64,000 nt of DNA. Source: Aaosphaeria pasadenensis (Eukaryota > Ascomycota > Dothideomycetes > Pleosporales). This document shows, piece after piece, positions 33,563 to 45,434 of the stretch; position 1 is the stretch's first letter; each line of letters opens with the position of its first letter. The stretch is taken from NCBI GenBank assembly GCA_022813625.1, contig JAKLMB010000007.1, positions 806,001 through 870,000 of the forward strand. The letters run 5' to 3'. Position numbers and translations under genes: made by a program. The notes under the pieces are model-generated. The model saw only the letters and a program-made list of their open reading frames with translations. It was not told where the DNA came from and did not search any database.

Positions 33563-34864
33563 ATGTCTTCATATCAAAACCCCTCTTCCCTCATGGGACC
33601 CCATGGGCCAGGCAACCCTTCGGGACGTCAAGGCCCAAAGTCTCGACATCCGAATCCCAACAAGCGTAGACGGGATGCGATGAAAGCAGGAGGGCAGCCA
33701 GAAAACGATTTCGAGCGTGAGTGGCTCCGAATGCGTCAACGCAACGCTGCTACGGACCGTTACGTTCCTAGAAGCTCTCGCCGGGATGAGCGAAGTCGCC
33801 GTAGGTCTCAGTCGCCATATGAGCCTGCTTCCAGACGGCGATCTAGTAGTCGTAGGCGGTCGCGATCGCCACGTTCCCGTTCTCATTACGAGATTCGTGA
33901 AGATTCCCGCATGGACTCTTATCGTAGCCGTGATGATGCGGGCAGACATGATTCCTATAGGAGTCGAAGTATTTCTCACAGGCATTCGCGAAGACATGAT
34001 CGCTCTAGAGGCCGGTCAAGGTCGGTTTCCCATAGCTGTAGACATTCGCGGAAAGATAGGCCCTACAGGAGCCGATCAAGGTCCATTTCCCGGTGTTGCA
34101 AGCATTCGCGGAAACGCGATCGCTATAGGAGCCGGTCAAGATGCATTTCACGTCGCAGGGAGTCGCGGAAACATGATTGCTGCAGAAGCCGGTCAAGGTC
34201 CATTTCCCGATGTTACAAGCATTCGCGGAAACACGATCGCTGTAGGAGCTGGACAAGATCTACTTCACATCGCAGGGAGTCGCGGAGACACGATCGTTAC
34301 AGGAGCCGATCAAGGCCGGATTCCCGTTCTCATAGACACTGACGGAGAGACAGATCCTATAGGAGCCGGTCTAGGTCGATTCCTAATCACAGGATGTCGC
34401 GCAGACAAGATCGTTACAAGAGCCGGTCCAGGTCAAACTCTCGTTCCCACAGACATTCGCGGAAACACGACCGCCGCATGAGCTCATCGAGGCCTAATTC
34501 CTCTGTTGATAGGAGATCGTGCAGACGCGGCGGCTCCTGGAGTCGGTCAGATCCAAAAGGGAGAGTTCGTGGGGCTCGGGGTTCATCATCCCACGATGAT
34601 AACCGATCTCGAGTCACTCCAAAGAAGATAGTGTTTCAGGACATGGCCTTTCAGACGACGAAAAATCCGCAGAAACCTGTGACACAATCGCCACCTAGGT
34701 GTCGAAGCCAAACTTGGAGTCAAGGGATCAATGGTGGAGGAGGTTCACCACCGCCTGCGTCACCCAAAGCCATGCTTCGGATAGATGAAAACACCCTCCA
34801 ACTCTTCGATAGGTGTGAGGAAATTATAAAGACTGAAAACACGATCGCACCGTGGAATGGCTAA
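33563..34864 (+). CDS. Arg/Ser-repeat protein with in-frame TGA
   Basis: From the ATG at 33563 the frame runs 259 codons to a TGA at 34340-34342, then stays open in the same frame for another 173 codons to a stop ending at 34864. Composition does not change across the TGA: RS/RHSRKHDR-type repeats continue for about 45 residues, then a unique tail (PKKIVFQDMAFQTTK, MLRIDENTLQLFDRCEEI). The first 80 residues are basic and unique (PNKRRRDAMKAGG). RS domains are typical of splicing factors and nuclear speckle proteins, but no RNA-binding domain is visible. Either the gene is broken by one nonsense change, or the protein ends at 34342, or the stop is read through or spliced out. I cannot decide between these from the sequence. 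Confidence 0.55.
33983..34482 (+). repeat. Tandem 57-60-bp repeats encoding the RS domain
   Basis: CATTCGCGG-type unit starts recur at 33983, 34043 and 34103 (60-bp step) and near 34160 (57-bp step), and continue to about 34480. Units share AGGAGCCGGTCAAGGTC-like cores. A second forward frame through the same repeats is also free of stops (33717-34481) but has a Gly/Ala/Ile-rich composition and is regarded as a by-product of the repeat. Confidence 0.75.
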
Positions 34865-35155
34865 AGGGAACTGCAATTGCTTCCTTCGTATCTGACGCAT
34901 ATCAGCGTCCACTTCAATGGGCAATGTTCGTCGCCGACCATCCCCAACAGAAAGGTTTATGGCCACGTAGCATTATTCTTCCTTCCCGATTCAAAGCTGG
35001 ATGCCGGACAGTATGGTGACTTCTAGTATAACAATATAGAGCATGTAATACGCAAATGCAGCACGATCCATTTGAGAATGGCTTATCCTGTCTACCCAGC
35101 CTCTACGACATTGAAATACTGTTGATTTATTTCATTAAGTCGCAACTGCCCTACA

Positions 35156-38100
35156 CTAGTTACTCGCTTCTTGAGCAAGCTGAAATTGACTAACAAATCT
35201 CCTCTCGGCCCCAGTATTGCTCGGAATAACAGCTTCAGATACGCCTAGTTGGCCTGTTCCCCAAGCTCCACCCCCAGGCGTGTCAATAACGACACGGTCT
35301 CCCTTCAATACGGTAAAGTCCTTTCGACCACCGAGGCGACACCACCTTCCACCATGCTTTTTCACGATGTAGTTGACACCCGACTTTCCATCTTCGCCAC
35401 CATGCATACCGTACGGTCTAGTGACACGACGTTCGCTGACAATAGAAGCCCCCACGTCTCTCTCAAATTCATAGACACGACGAATTCCGTTACCGCCATT
35501 CCACTGTCCTTTACCCCCGGAGCCTTCACGAATGCTAAACTCTTGGAGAATAACTGGGTAGCGTTTCTCGAGCATTTCAGGGTCAGTAATTCGGGTGTTG
35601 GTCATGTGAATATGTACTCCGCTCGTACCATTCCATCCTGGACCCGCGCCAGACCCTCCGCAGATTGTCTCTCCAAACCCGAATCCAGAATCGGGGATGG
35701 CATTACCGTCGACATCATAATCTGTGTTAATGCCAAAGGAAAACACGTTACAGTCACCTTGGCTTGCAGCGCATGCGTCGAAGGCTTTGATTACTACGTC
35801 GGTAACACGTTGTGAAGTGATAGGGTTACCTGCGCACACGGCCGCTTGAGGAGAGGGATTCAATATACTTCCTTCAGGAATTGTGAAGGCTAGCGGACGC
35901 AGACACCCTTCATTCAATGGAATGTCTTCGTTGATGAGACAGCGCAGAACATAAAGAGTGGCGCTGCGGGCAATTGCTTGCGGGGCGTTAAAGGAGTGGA
36001 AGCCTTCCTCTCCCGTGCCGGTGAAGTCGAAGTGAGCGGAGCCATTGTTGGGGTTGATAGTGATTTCAAGCTTGATTGGTGTGCCGTCATCCATATGATC
36101 GAGCGCGACCAAGGGCTTGCCACCATGCTGTTCATACGTTTTCTTCATAAACTTCCGAACACACGCCTCAGCATTTGAGGTGATCGCGTGCATGTTAAGA
36201 TGAACAGAGGCAAGTCCTCGCTCTTCAATCAGATCAGACAGAAGCATAGCGCCTTTGGCATTTGCAGAGACCTGTGCCTTCAAGTCATTAATATTATCAG
36301 CCAGTTTCCTAGTGCCTGAACAGCCTGGAAACTTGGCGGGTTCCTCCAGCAAAAGTCGGGTAATCAATTTCTCGTCGAAAGTCCCATTTCGAACGAGAAA
36401 GTCGGAAACTATCATTGCTCCTTCTTCGAAAAGCTCTACGCTTCCGGCAGGCATAGATCCCGGTAGGATACCACCAATTTCTTGATGATGGCCTCTAGAT
36501 GCGGTGTAGAAAATAATGTTCTTGCCGTCTTTGTCGAAAACTGGGGTTACGCAGGTGATATCGGGGAGATGAGTGCCTCCTGATATAGGATGGTTCGCTA
36601 CAATCACGTCCCCAGGTCTTAGTTGACCTTCGTACCGTTTGTGTTGGTACATAACAGCTTGCTCCATACTGCCAAGATGCACTGGAACATGCGGCGCGTT
36701 CGCAACTAGTCTACCGTCTGGGCTAAACAGTGCACAGCTGAAATCCAAACGCTCCTTAATATTAACAGATACACTTGTTTTCTGCAGAGCATGTCCCATT
36801 TGTTCAGCAATGCTCATAAAGCGATGTGCCATGACCGTGAGTTCCACGGGATCAACAGCTTGAGGTACAGACTCCTTCTTCTTCTCGCTGGCTGCGATGT
36901 TGCTCTCAAGTTCCAGGACTACATGACGGTCCAGTATGAAGGCCTTGGCCTTTGGCTGAACAACAATAGTTTGAGTGTCGTCTAGAATTATCGCAGGGCC
37001 TTGGATCGAGTCACCTGTGTTGAGAGATGAAAGATAGAAGAGCGAGGCCCTGGTCCAACCGTCTTCGAAGAAAATCTTTACTTCATCGGACGCCTTCTTG
37101 ATCGAAACTGGGACAGGTGGAGTATCCGAAAGCTGCTTATCGAGATCCAATTCCGGCTCAGTGGATGATCCCTGGGCCGTTGCACGAACGCGCACGTTTT
37201 CCACAAGAATCGCGCGGCCAGGCATTATGAATGAAAATTGTCGCTTGTGTTCAGCAATGAATGCTTCTTCCCAACCTCCAGATTCAGGTCGAGGCACCAT
37301 GAAAGTCGTGTCTGATCCATCGTATCGCAAATTGAGGAAATGTTCAAACGATAAGTTTTCATTGAAACCTTCTTTGGCAAGTTCCACTGCACCTGCCTTC
37401 TCGAGATCAGCAAGACGATTGTCCAACTCTTCCAGCGACGTAGAGAGCGTCATCGAACAAGGTTCTTGAAGATCTCGAACTACGTGTGCGAGAGCCATTC
37501 CGTAGGCGGAAAGGATCGAAGAGTAGCGATGAATGAAGATCCGATCGATTCCAAGATTTGCTGCGATTGCCTGGATTGAATTAGTAAATGTCAACTCCCA
37601 CCGCTTCCGCTACTCACACAAGCATGCTGTCCTCCAGCTCCTCCAAACACGGCAAGATCATGCTCGGATGTTCGGTATCCCTTTGCTTCGGTCAATGATC
37701 GAATAGGCCGACACATAGTCTCATTCGCAACGTCTAAGAAACCCAGTGCCAGTTCCTCGACAGTCTTGGGTTTTCCACCCGCGGCTATCAGGTCTTTGTT
37801 AACCTGTTGCAGTAGCTTCTCAAAAGCTGCTTTGGATCCCTCGTAATCGAGCGGCTCCTTCTCGGACTTTCCGAAAATTTTGGGGAAATACTCAGCTTGG
37901 AGCCGACCAAGCACAAGATTTGCATCAGTGACAGTCAATGGGCCACCCTTTCTATATGCAGCGGGCCCTGGATGAGCACTCGCAGACGAGGGCCCAGCGA
38001 GGAAGAGCCCATTACGGTACGACAGAATGCTTCCACCACCTGGAGTGATTCAGTATACTGATGGTTAAAGTTCCAGAATGAGCTTACCTGCTGCAACAGT

Positions 38101-39256
38101 ATCAATTTCGAGCTGAGGTGATTGGATCGTAACACCAGCAGTGATTGACTCGAATGTGTGCTCTAACGATCCTGCATACCGGGAGACATCTGTGCTTGTG
38201 CCGCCCATGTCAAACCCAATAACTGGCCTCTTCCGTGTGACGTCAAAGCATGTTTTGCTGAAACCCACCACGCCACCGGCAGGTCCTGAGAGAATTGCTT
38301 TCAGACCACTGAAGTTTTGCCAACCGACTAAGCCGCCGTCGCTTTGCATAAACTCGCAACGAGCGCCATTCTTATCCTCCAGGTGACCCCGGAAGCCTTT
38401 TCGAAAGCCGTCGATGTAAGCTTTTGTCAAAGGGGTGAGATATGCATCTGCAGTTGCCGAATAGCCACGTGATATAGCTTTAATCATAGGAAAGATCTGA
38501 GACGAGATGGAAATTTGAGTAAAGCCAATTTCGCTAGCAAGCTCAGCCACTTGCAGTTCATGGTCTGGAAAAGTGTAGGAATGAAGCAACGTAATCGCGA
38601 GAGATCGGACTCCTTTATTGAAGAGTGTCTGAAGTCCTTCACGCGCACTGTTTGTGTCTACATGCAGGTCAGCGTCGACGAACTTTACATTTCATGGGTG
38701 TATACGAACTTAGGGGCTTTATGATTCGAACTGCCTCGCCTCCGATTCCAATTTTGAGATTGAAAGAGCTCCGTTGGGGATCTCTGAGACTACCCTTGTC
38801 TTCCGTTGAGTCATGAAGTGTTACTCGCTCTTGAATCTCAAGCACATCATCAAATAGGGTCTCAGGACGCCGAATATTGAGGTCGAATAATTTCGGGCGT
38901 GTCTGGTCCCCAATGCGAAGGAGGTCTTTAAAACCCTCTGTCACCACCAAAGCGCATCGTGTTGATGAACGCTCAAGAAGAGCATTTGTCGCTACTGTGG
39001 TTCCCATTTTTATCGATTCGATGTTGCTTGTATCGATCTGTTGGCCTCGGGGGATAGACTCTCCGGTAGCTTGCTCCAGGATTCTTCTAATGCCCTCTGT
39101 GGGCGCGTCCGCATAGTTTGTTGGATCATTAGAGAGCAATTTGATCACAATATCTTCCTTCCCCGGTACAATGGCTAAACAATCTGTGAACGTGCCACCG
39201 CGGTCTATCGCAATGCGAATACCGTGACTTGGGGGTGGTGATTCAACGTGTGGCAT
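35156..39256 (-). CDS. 5-oxoprolinase / hydantoinase A+B fusion
   Basis: Four exons (39256-38710, 38657-38088, 38039-37618, 37570-35156) with introns of 52, 48 and 47 bp give 1317 residues, the normal size of eukaryotic ATP-dependent 5-oxoprolinase. HyuA part: IAIDRGGTFTDCLA (phosphate loop, about 14-27), KMGTTVATNALLER, FDMGGTSTDVSRY and GGGSILSYRNGLF across an exon junction. HyuB part: SINKERLDFSCALFSPDG-like segment, VHLGSMEQAV, NHPISGGTHLPDITCVTP, FDFTGTGEEG and the C-terminal DTPGGGAWG. Such cytosolic enzymes open 5-oxo-L-proline to glutamate using ATP; hydantoinase-type relatives act on similar rings. Divergent from an aminotransferase. The exact substrate (oxoproline versus hydantoin) is not fixed by the sequence. 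Confidence 0.92.
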
Positions 39257-39611
39257 GACGAAAGGTCTGTCCTAACCCACAATACAACAGGATCAAGAAG
39301 AATAGAGAAAAGAAACTATAACGATGTTTTCCATAGGCATCAAGTGCGTTCATTTTATGTTTCATGGTGTAAGGCTATGAGCTCCAGCCGCATAAGCCGT
39401 TTTGGGTTTCCGTATCATCGGTAAAGATGTCCGATGGGTTCGGCAAACTTGACTCCGCCTTCGCAAATCAGCGGATATGTATTCTCCAAACAATGATTCC
39501 ATTTCAAGTTGATGACATAACTTAATAAAAGCTAATAAGAGCTGTAATTCAAGTTGACATGTGCTTTTATCCTTTTAGACCAAAGAGCCCAAAATACGCC
39601 ACTTGAACATC
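39257..39611. promoter_or_regulatory. Bidirectional promoter, oxoprolinase / aminotransferase
   Basis: 355 bp between divergent starts, AT-rich toward the aminotransferase gene. No coding frame. Shared control of both genes is an inference from the layout. Confidence 0.5.
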
Positions 39612-41027
39612 ATGTCGAAAAACATCAACCTACAATTAGGATGGCCTTCGCCCTCGTTGTTCCCGTCATCACATCTGCTAGATGGGGCTTCCAATGTTCT
39701 AAATTCTTCCAAAAAGACTGCCGCAGCCCTCGTCTACGGCCCTGACGCCGGATATGATCCTCTTCGAGAAAGCATTGCGAAGTGGCTCGGATCATTTTAT
39801 CTACCTTCAGGCGGCATATCATCTGAACGAATTTGCGTAACTAATGGTGCTTCTGCAAACCTCGGAAATGTTCTTGCACGATTCACAGAGCCTGGTTACA
39901 CACGAAATATCTGGATGATCGAGCCGTGTTACTTTCTTGCCTGTCCCATTTTCATGGACCACGGATTTCAGGGACTGCTCAAGGGAGTTCCAGAAGATGA
40001 GGAGGGATTGGATATCGAGTATCTCAGGAGAAGCCTCGAGGCTTCAGAGAAGGAAGCCCCCCAACAGTCACCGAGCATCAAGACGGGTGACAGATATGCG
40101 AAGATGTACAAGCACATCATTTATGGCACACCCACCTTTTCCAACCCAAGTGGAAAGACTATGTCTCTCCGGAGACGTGAGGCGCTCGTCCGCCTTGCTC
40201 GCGAATACGATGCTTTGGTGATCACCGATGATGTTTACGACGTGCTCCGATGGCCAGCAGATGAGCACACGAGTTCTGCACATCTGGGGACTCCCCCGCC
40301 ACGCATTGTTGATCTTGATAGGACACTCGATGGTGGGCCAAAGGATGAGTGGGGAAATGCCATGAGTAACGGTTCTTTCTCCAAAATTATCGCGCCTGGC
40401 GTGAGAGTAGGGTGGGCAGAAGCATCGCCTGCGCTCACACTTGCTCTTTCCACGCTCGGCTCGAACCGTTCAGGTGGTTGCCCGACCCAATTGACCGCAA
40501 GTTTTGTTCACGAGCTGCTCGAAACTGGGACATTAGAAAATCATCTTACAGATCTCGTAATTCCCACGTATCGGACAAGATACCATACCATGATGAAAGC
40601 TATTGGAGAGTATCTTATTCCCTTGGGTTTTGCGATCTCGGTTGGTAGAGCGTATGAGGAATCTTTGCCAACGCACAAGGGCGGAACTAATGGATATACA
40701 AACGGTCATACGAACGGCTATACGAATGGCGATGCCAATGGTCACACCAAATCCATTGCCGTAGCTGGTGGCTATTTCACATACCTGACGTTACCAGATG
40801 ATGTCTCATCGAGGGGCGCGGAGCTAGCTGCGATCGCATTGTCCAGTCTCAACCTGAGATTCGCTTATGGCGATATGATGCAAGTCAACGGCGACGACGG
40901 CTCTATCAAGAGAGGGAAGGAAGGATATGGAAAGGGCATAAGGCTTTGTTGGGCGTGGCATCCGGAAGACGAGATTGTTGAGGGCATACAAAGGATTGCA
41001 GCTCTCATTCAGTTGATCAGAAACTAG
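39612..41027 (+). CDS. PLP-dependent class I/II aminotransferase
   Basis: A single exon of 471 residues; the start at 39612 (MSKNINLQLGWPS) is the first true ATG in frame. Fold-type I landmarks are visible: YGPDAGYDPLRESIAKWL, VTNGASANLG, FSNPSGKTMS with Asn178, ITDDVYDVLRW with Asp206, the Schiff-base Lys258 in NGSFSKII and Arg265 in PGVRVGW, with Arg in RLCWAW near the end. The closest group seems to be 2-aminoadipate/valine-pyruvate-like aminotransferases of fungi. Residues 359-379 are a lineage-type insert of Asn-Gly repeats (T/A-N-G-x). Divergent from the oxoprolinase, which would supply glutamate as amino donor. Confidence 0.9.
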   Translation: MSKNINLQLGWPSPSLFPSSHLLDGASNVLNSSKKTAAALVYGPDAGYDPLRESIAKWLGSFYLPSGGISSERICVTNGASANLGNVLARFTEPGYTRNIWMIEPCYFLACPIFMDHGFQGLLKGVPEDEEGLDIEYLRRSLEASEKEAPQQSPSIKTGDRYAKMYKHIIYGTPTFSNPSGKTMSLRRREALVRLAREYDALVITDDVYDVLRWPADEHTSSAHLGTPPPRIVDLDRTLDGGPKDEWGNAMSNGSFSKIIAPGVRVGWAEASPALTLALSTLGSNRSGGCPTQLTASFVHELLETGTLENHLTDLVIPTYRTRYHTMMKAIGEYLIPLGFAISVGRAYEESLPTHKGGTNGYTNGHTNGYTNGDANGHTKSIAVAGGYFTYLTLPDDVSSRGAELAAIALSSLNLRFAYGDMMQVNGDDGSIKRGKEGYGKGIRLCWAWHPEDEIVEGIQRIAALIQLIRN

Positions 41028-41302
41028 ATACTCTCAATTAAAGCTCTAATCTCCAGGGATTTTTTGGCTCTAGTCCTTGAACGTCCTTTTGCTTTGCTGC
41101 AGAAAGTGTATTGTTGACGATAAGAGGATGCCGATAGTGGAGCTTGGTGTTATAAAAAAAGTATAATGATCATTCAAGTACGCTAAACTGGGTACATGCC
41201 AATGAAATAGTCTAAGGAAGAGATTAAGGACTACTGAATGCAAAACGCTGCGATATGAACAGAGGTTGTAACGACTAAGCAGAAGTTGATGAGAATGACC
41301 GA

Positions 41303-42163
41303 CTATTTCTCCAAAGGTGGTGTAAGAAGCCCCTTTCCTGTCTCCTGAGTGTAGACTTGTCCATCCAGTAAAAACTGCAAGGCCATCTCTGCTGCGATCC
41401 TCGAATCATCATCTCGATCGATCTCAACCAGTGCCTGATCAAGTTCTGCAGACGGCCACTTCGCGCCGAACACCTTCAAGACCTCGGTGTTTACGAACCT
41501 ATCAAACTCAAAGTGACCCTGATAGGTAAGAACACGGCCGGGTTGATATACACCCTGAACTGCGCAATGCTGAGTATGCCCTATCGTCATCCATGAGTGG
41601 GGAAGAGCTCCAGGAGGTATTTTAACATGATCAGCGTGGACGAATTGTAGTTGCAGCGTTTTCGGTATGTCTGTCAAAGTTTGACCATCGAGAAGAGGCC
41701 CGGAAGTCTTCGCTAATGCGTCGCGGAACTCGTCTGAGAGCTGGATCTCTTGCACTCCTAGCTCCCATCCATTGGGATCCTTTTCCACCTTGATGCCATA
41801 AACACCCAACAAGCTTTGGCAGAGAAGCTGGTGACCGAAACAAGATCCAAAGATCTTGATATGTGGGTGGTTGTAGTATATATGCTGAACGTATTTGTCT
41901 AATTGCGGGATCCAGGGATTTTGGTCATAAGCAGACGACGCAGAGCCAGTAATGATTACAGCGTCCACGTTCCCGAGGGACTCGGGATATTCTCCTTTTC
42001 GAACGTCGTAGTTAACGGAATGGATCTTGGTGGAGGCCTGTGTGCGTGATAATGCGGCTGTCAAAAGATCGTGGAATATGTCTCCATAGGTTTCGTATTT
42101 CGTACGAACAACAGGGACAGGAACATCAGCATTGAGCATTGCAATTCGGATAGGTTGCGCCAT
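41303..42163 (-). CDS. Class I glutamine amidotransferase (GMP-synthase-like)
   Basis: A single exon of 286 residues. The triad is in place: nucleophile Cys108 in FGSCFGHQ, with His217 and Glu219 in YQGHFEFD. VIITGSASSAYD upstream is the usual oxyanion region. There is no synthetase domain, so it is a free-standing hydrolase of the type that includes gamma-glutamyl hydrolases such as PuuD-like and GMP-synthase-like GATases. Probably cytosolic. Between the aminotransferase and an allantoate-type permease, a role in splitting a gamma-glutamyl or amide intermediate is plausible but unproven. Confidence 0.9.
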   Translation of the reverse strand: MAQPIRIAMLNADVPVPVVRTKYETYGDIFHDLLTAALSRTQASTKIHSVNYDVRKGEYPESLGNVDAVIITGSASSAYDQNPWIPQLDKYVQHIYYNHPHIKIFGSCFGHQLLCQSLLGVYGIKVEKDPNGWELGVQEIQLSDEFRDALAKTSGPLLDGQTLTDIPKTLQLQFVHADHVKIPPGALPHSWMTIGHTQHCAVQGVYQPGRVLTYQGHFEFDRFVNTEVLKVFGAKWPSAELDQALVEIDRDDDSRIAAEMALQFLLDGQVYTQETGKGLLTPPLEK

Positions 42164-42991
42164 GTCGGGTATCGTAGTGTTGGCAACGACGACAAAGAAT
42201 TAAGCAGGATCCTCCAAGCTGAGATAGAAGCCACAAGACGGGAACGTATGCGCCCAGGAGTGAAGTGATATCGCCTGTAAACGCACCGGATAAGCACAAC
42301 GCTAGCGATCTGTAGTCCAAAGGCGCTGGATGGAGATGTGGCCGAGAATTCGTGGGATGGTGTTTGGAGGCCGATCCAGGTACTTTGCACATCCACAGTG
42401 GCAATGAAAGGTTCGCCTAAGATCTCAAGTATTCATCTATACCTAGGTACACAGAATGCGGGGATGATAACGACAGGAAGTGTGGGTGTTCATGTTTAGA
42501 TTCATCCGCGATGCCGATAACGCTATCACGTATCGCAGGGTGCACGACACGATTAGCAAACGCACCAAAGCCCGACCATGACTAGTCACCTAGTGTAGCT
42601 CGTAGAATGATTGTAATTACCATACCGCCAGTACTGTTCAGACGTGTCCAAATGCGGAGTATATTTGCGATGGCAAAGCGGACTGTGGGTCCCGAGACGT
42701 CGGAGTCTGGTTTCCTACGCTCACCACAACACGACTCATACTATCACTCTAATGCCCAAGACTAGGGAGAAACGATGATAGTCTTCCCAGCGCCAATGTC
42801 TACGCTTATCGCCGTTGAGCTCATACATCCTTCATTGCCCAAGCCATTACTTACAAGTACTCCGCATAGCTGAATAAGGATGCTGGAGATACGGCCACTT
42901 GTATAAAACCAGCGAACATCGGTTCATCTCCACCATTGAAGTTCCAACCCATTCAGATTTGAAAATTTTACATCATCAACGATTCGGTTCA
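42164..42991. promoter_or_regulatory. Divergent intergenic, amidotransferase / permease
   Basis: 828 bp. No coding frame is supported. Holds both promoters. Confidence 0.45.
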
Positions 42992-44585
42992 ATGTCTGAT
43001 ACGAAGGACGCCATTGTTTCGCCAGCCTCCGTCGGGGACGTTGAAGTAGCATCGTCCTATCCCGTCGAGAAGTCCATTTCTGGCAATGGCGATGTCGCAG
43101 CTGCCTATGCTAATCAATTATCTGGCGAGAATGCCTACACGACAAAGGAGTGGACCCGCCTGCGATGGAAACTAGATTTGCGATTGGTACCATTGCTCTG
43201 GTTCAACGTGACTCTTGGAGCAATGGACAAAGTGACAACGGCGACGGCCGCGCTATACGGCTTCAGAAAGGATACAGATTTGACGGGAGATCGTTACAGT
43301 TGGGTCGGAAGTGCATTCTATGTAAGTCCTCCGTCATGTCACTGTTGAAGTACGCTTTATTGACATCTAATAGTTTGGTTATCTCGCATGGTGTCTACCA
43401 AGTGGATCTCTTCTTCAGAGATTCCCAATCGCGAAGTTGATGTTCGTTGTCCAGATACTTTGGGGCCTCATCTTGATTGGAACGGGATTTGCCAACAACT
43501 TCCCTACATTGATCGCCCTTCGCGTGCTGCTTGGAGCTTTGGAGGCCCCTATAGTTCCAGGAAACTTCCTTGTCTTGGGAATGTGGTATACTCGACGCGA
43601 ACAACCTCTCAGGACAGGTCTTATGTACACCGGTCTGTCGGTTTGCTTCACAGGACCGATAGGTTGGGGGATCGGATTCATGGTTGGAGAACACCAATGG
43701 CGCTCCATGTTCTGGATTACGGGAGGCATGACCATCGTCTGGGCATGTGTGATTGGCCTCTTCCTACCGGACAACCCTGTGAAGGCGAAATTCATCAACG
43801 ACCGCCAGAAGGCAATTGTCATTGACAGACTCCGCGCTGATCAGACAGGAGTCGAAAACAAAACATTTAAAAAGGAGCAAATGATCGAGACGTTCCTCGA
43901 TCCAAAGACTTGGCTCATGTTCTTCTTTCATATTTGGATTTCGATTCCAAACGGGGGCTTGACCAACTTCGCACCTTTGATCATCAAGGGTTTAGGATAC
44001 TCATCACAACGATCAACACTGTTGACAATGCCCACGGGTATCATTCAGACAATATCGTCTTATCTCTGCAACGGCGGCGTGTTCCTGTGTGCGAAATATC
44101 TCCCACAGCGCCAGCTACGCACGGCGTGGGTCTTATTGGGAATCATCGTCGGCATGATCTCATCCGTATTTTTATACACCCTACCACTAAATAACTACAA
44201 CGGTCGCCTCGCCGCATTGTACATGTCGTACTTCTATCTCGGACCGTATATCGTCAGCTTGGGCATCAACACCGCAAACACAGCCGGACACACGAAGAAG
44301 GTCACCACCAATGCCTTGATCTTCATCGCCTACTGTGTTTCCAACATCATCGCTCCGCAGTTCTTCAAGACCCACCAGGCGCCTCTGTATCCGCTCGGCA
44401 TGGGTGCAATCCTTGGAAGCTATGTCCTTGCCATGATCACGATCGGCCTCTACGCTACCTACTGCTGGAATGAGAACAGGAAGAGGGATGCTGTGGACTC
44501 GGCGAAGGGGAATAGGGTTCATCATGATACCGATTTCCGTGATCTTACTGATAAGGAGAATATTCATTTCCGCTATGTGTTCTAA
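42992..44585 (+). CDS. MFS permease, allantoate (Dal5/ACS) family
   Basis: Exons 42992-43321 and 43374-44585 (52-bp intron, GTAAGT...CTAATAG) give 513 residues. A soluble N-terminus leads to WKLDLRLVPLLWFNVTLGAMDKV, a TM1 form usual for anion:cation symporters, then GSAFY-FGYLAWCLPSGSLLQRFPIAK across the splice. ALRVLLGALEAPIVPGNFLVLGMWYTRREQPLRTGLMY is the family-typical TM4-TM5 stretch. Twelve helices are expected. Relatives move allantoate, ureidosuccinate, nicotinate, biotin or other carboxylated nitrogen compounds. The surrounding amide-metabolism genes support import of such a compound. Confidence 0.9.
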
Positions 44586-45434
44586 GTTTGTCATCTTTGG
44601 TTCTCATCTTGCGCGTAGCGCAATCATTGTAATTATTTAGTCCTCGTGTTGGATGGATAGGTGTTTCGTCATATTGTGAATCTATTATGGAAGTAGTTCT
44701 GCGGATACATTCATTGAAAGAACGTTGCTTTATGTTCCGATATCATGTCCATGTCAAAGTTCAATAATATCAACTTAGCCCTCGATACACTTCATGCAAC
44801 GATTTGGATATAATATACTTTGAAGGACTATCTGCCAACACATCACTTGTTTGGCAGTATGAGAGACAGTGTTTTCCAGCTATAGATTACAGCATTCACT
44901 ACATGCCTGCCACAAATCTAATCAAATGTATCAAAGTTGCATTGAAAAAATATGAACACTTGATATATTTGCCACGAGTGTTCGATTGCATGGCGCGACG
45001 CTCTTGGCTTTCTCCAAGTTATGGTCCTTCTCACCTTTCAATCACAAGACAAGTCGGGTACCAATTACCGCCTTGTATTAGACGGCCCAGAACGAGTCCA
45101 TCGTCTAGCACCCTACCAGTATCTTCAAGCAGCGGGTGACAATTACCCCAGGTTCGAAAGTGTGGGGAAGGATCACCGATACTGTCGCTAACGGACAAAA
45201 GCTCCGGCAACGCAAGCGGTCGGACTTCCAGAGTGCGAAAGTGCGAATTGCGGTCTCCCGCACGCCGCTCCGCAATCACGCCCGCTATGGGCCTGTGGAG
45301 ATCGACATGGAAGCTCAATTAGGTTATCCGGGGCTCCACCGAGCTTCTGGTAATAAATGAGTGACGTTGTCTCTATCACTGGCAATGTATTATTTCTTTC
45401 AATCTCTCTTTTGCGATTAAGCAATACTTCCCTC
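44586..45434 (+). other. Intergenic, promoter of the isocitrate-lyase-like gene
   Basis: 849 bp with no supported coding frame; the short frame at 45136-45360 has no signature. CT-rich sequence just before the start fits a fungal leader. Confidence 0.5.

Noticed and set aside
34394..34864. Separate gene downstream of the RS-repeat stop
   Set aside because: It is in the same frame as the upstream RS gene and continues its repeats, so it is described as part of that gene.
44804..45360. Small open frames before the isocitrate-lyase-like gene
   Set aside because: No signatures and they overlap on opposite strands; treated as promoter DNA.
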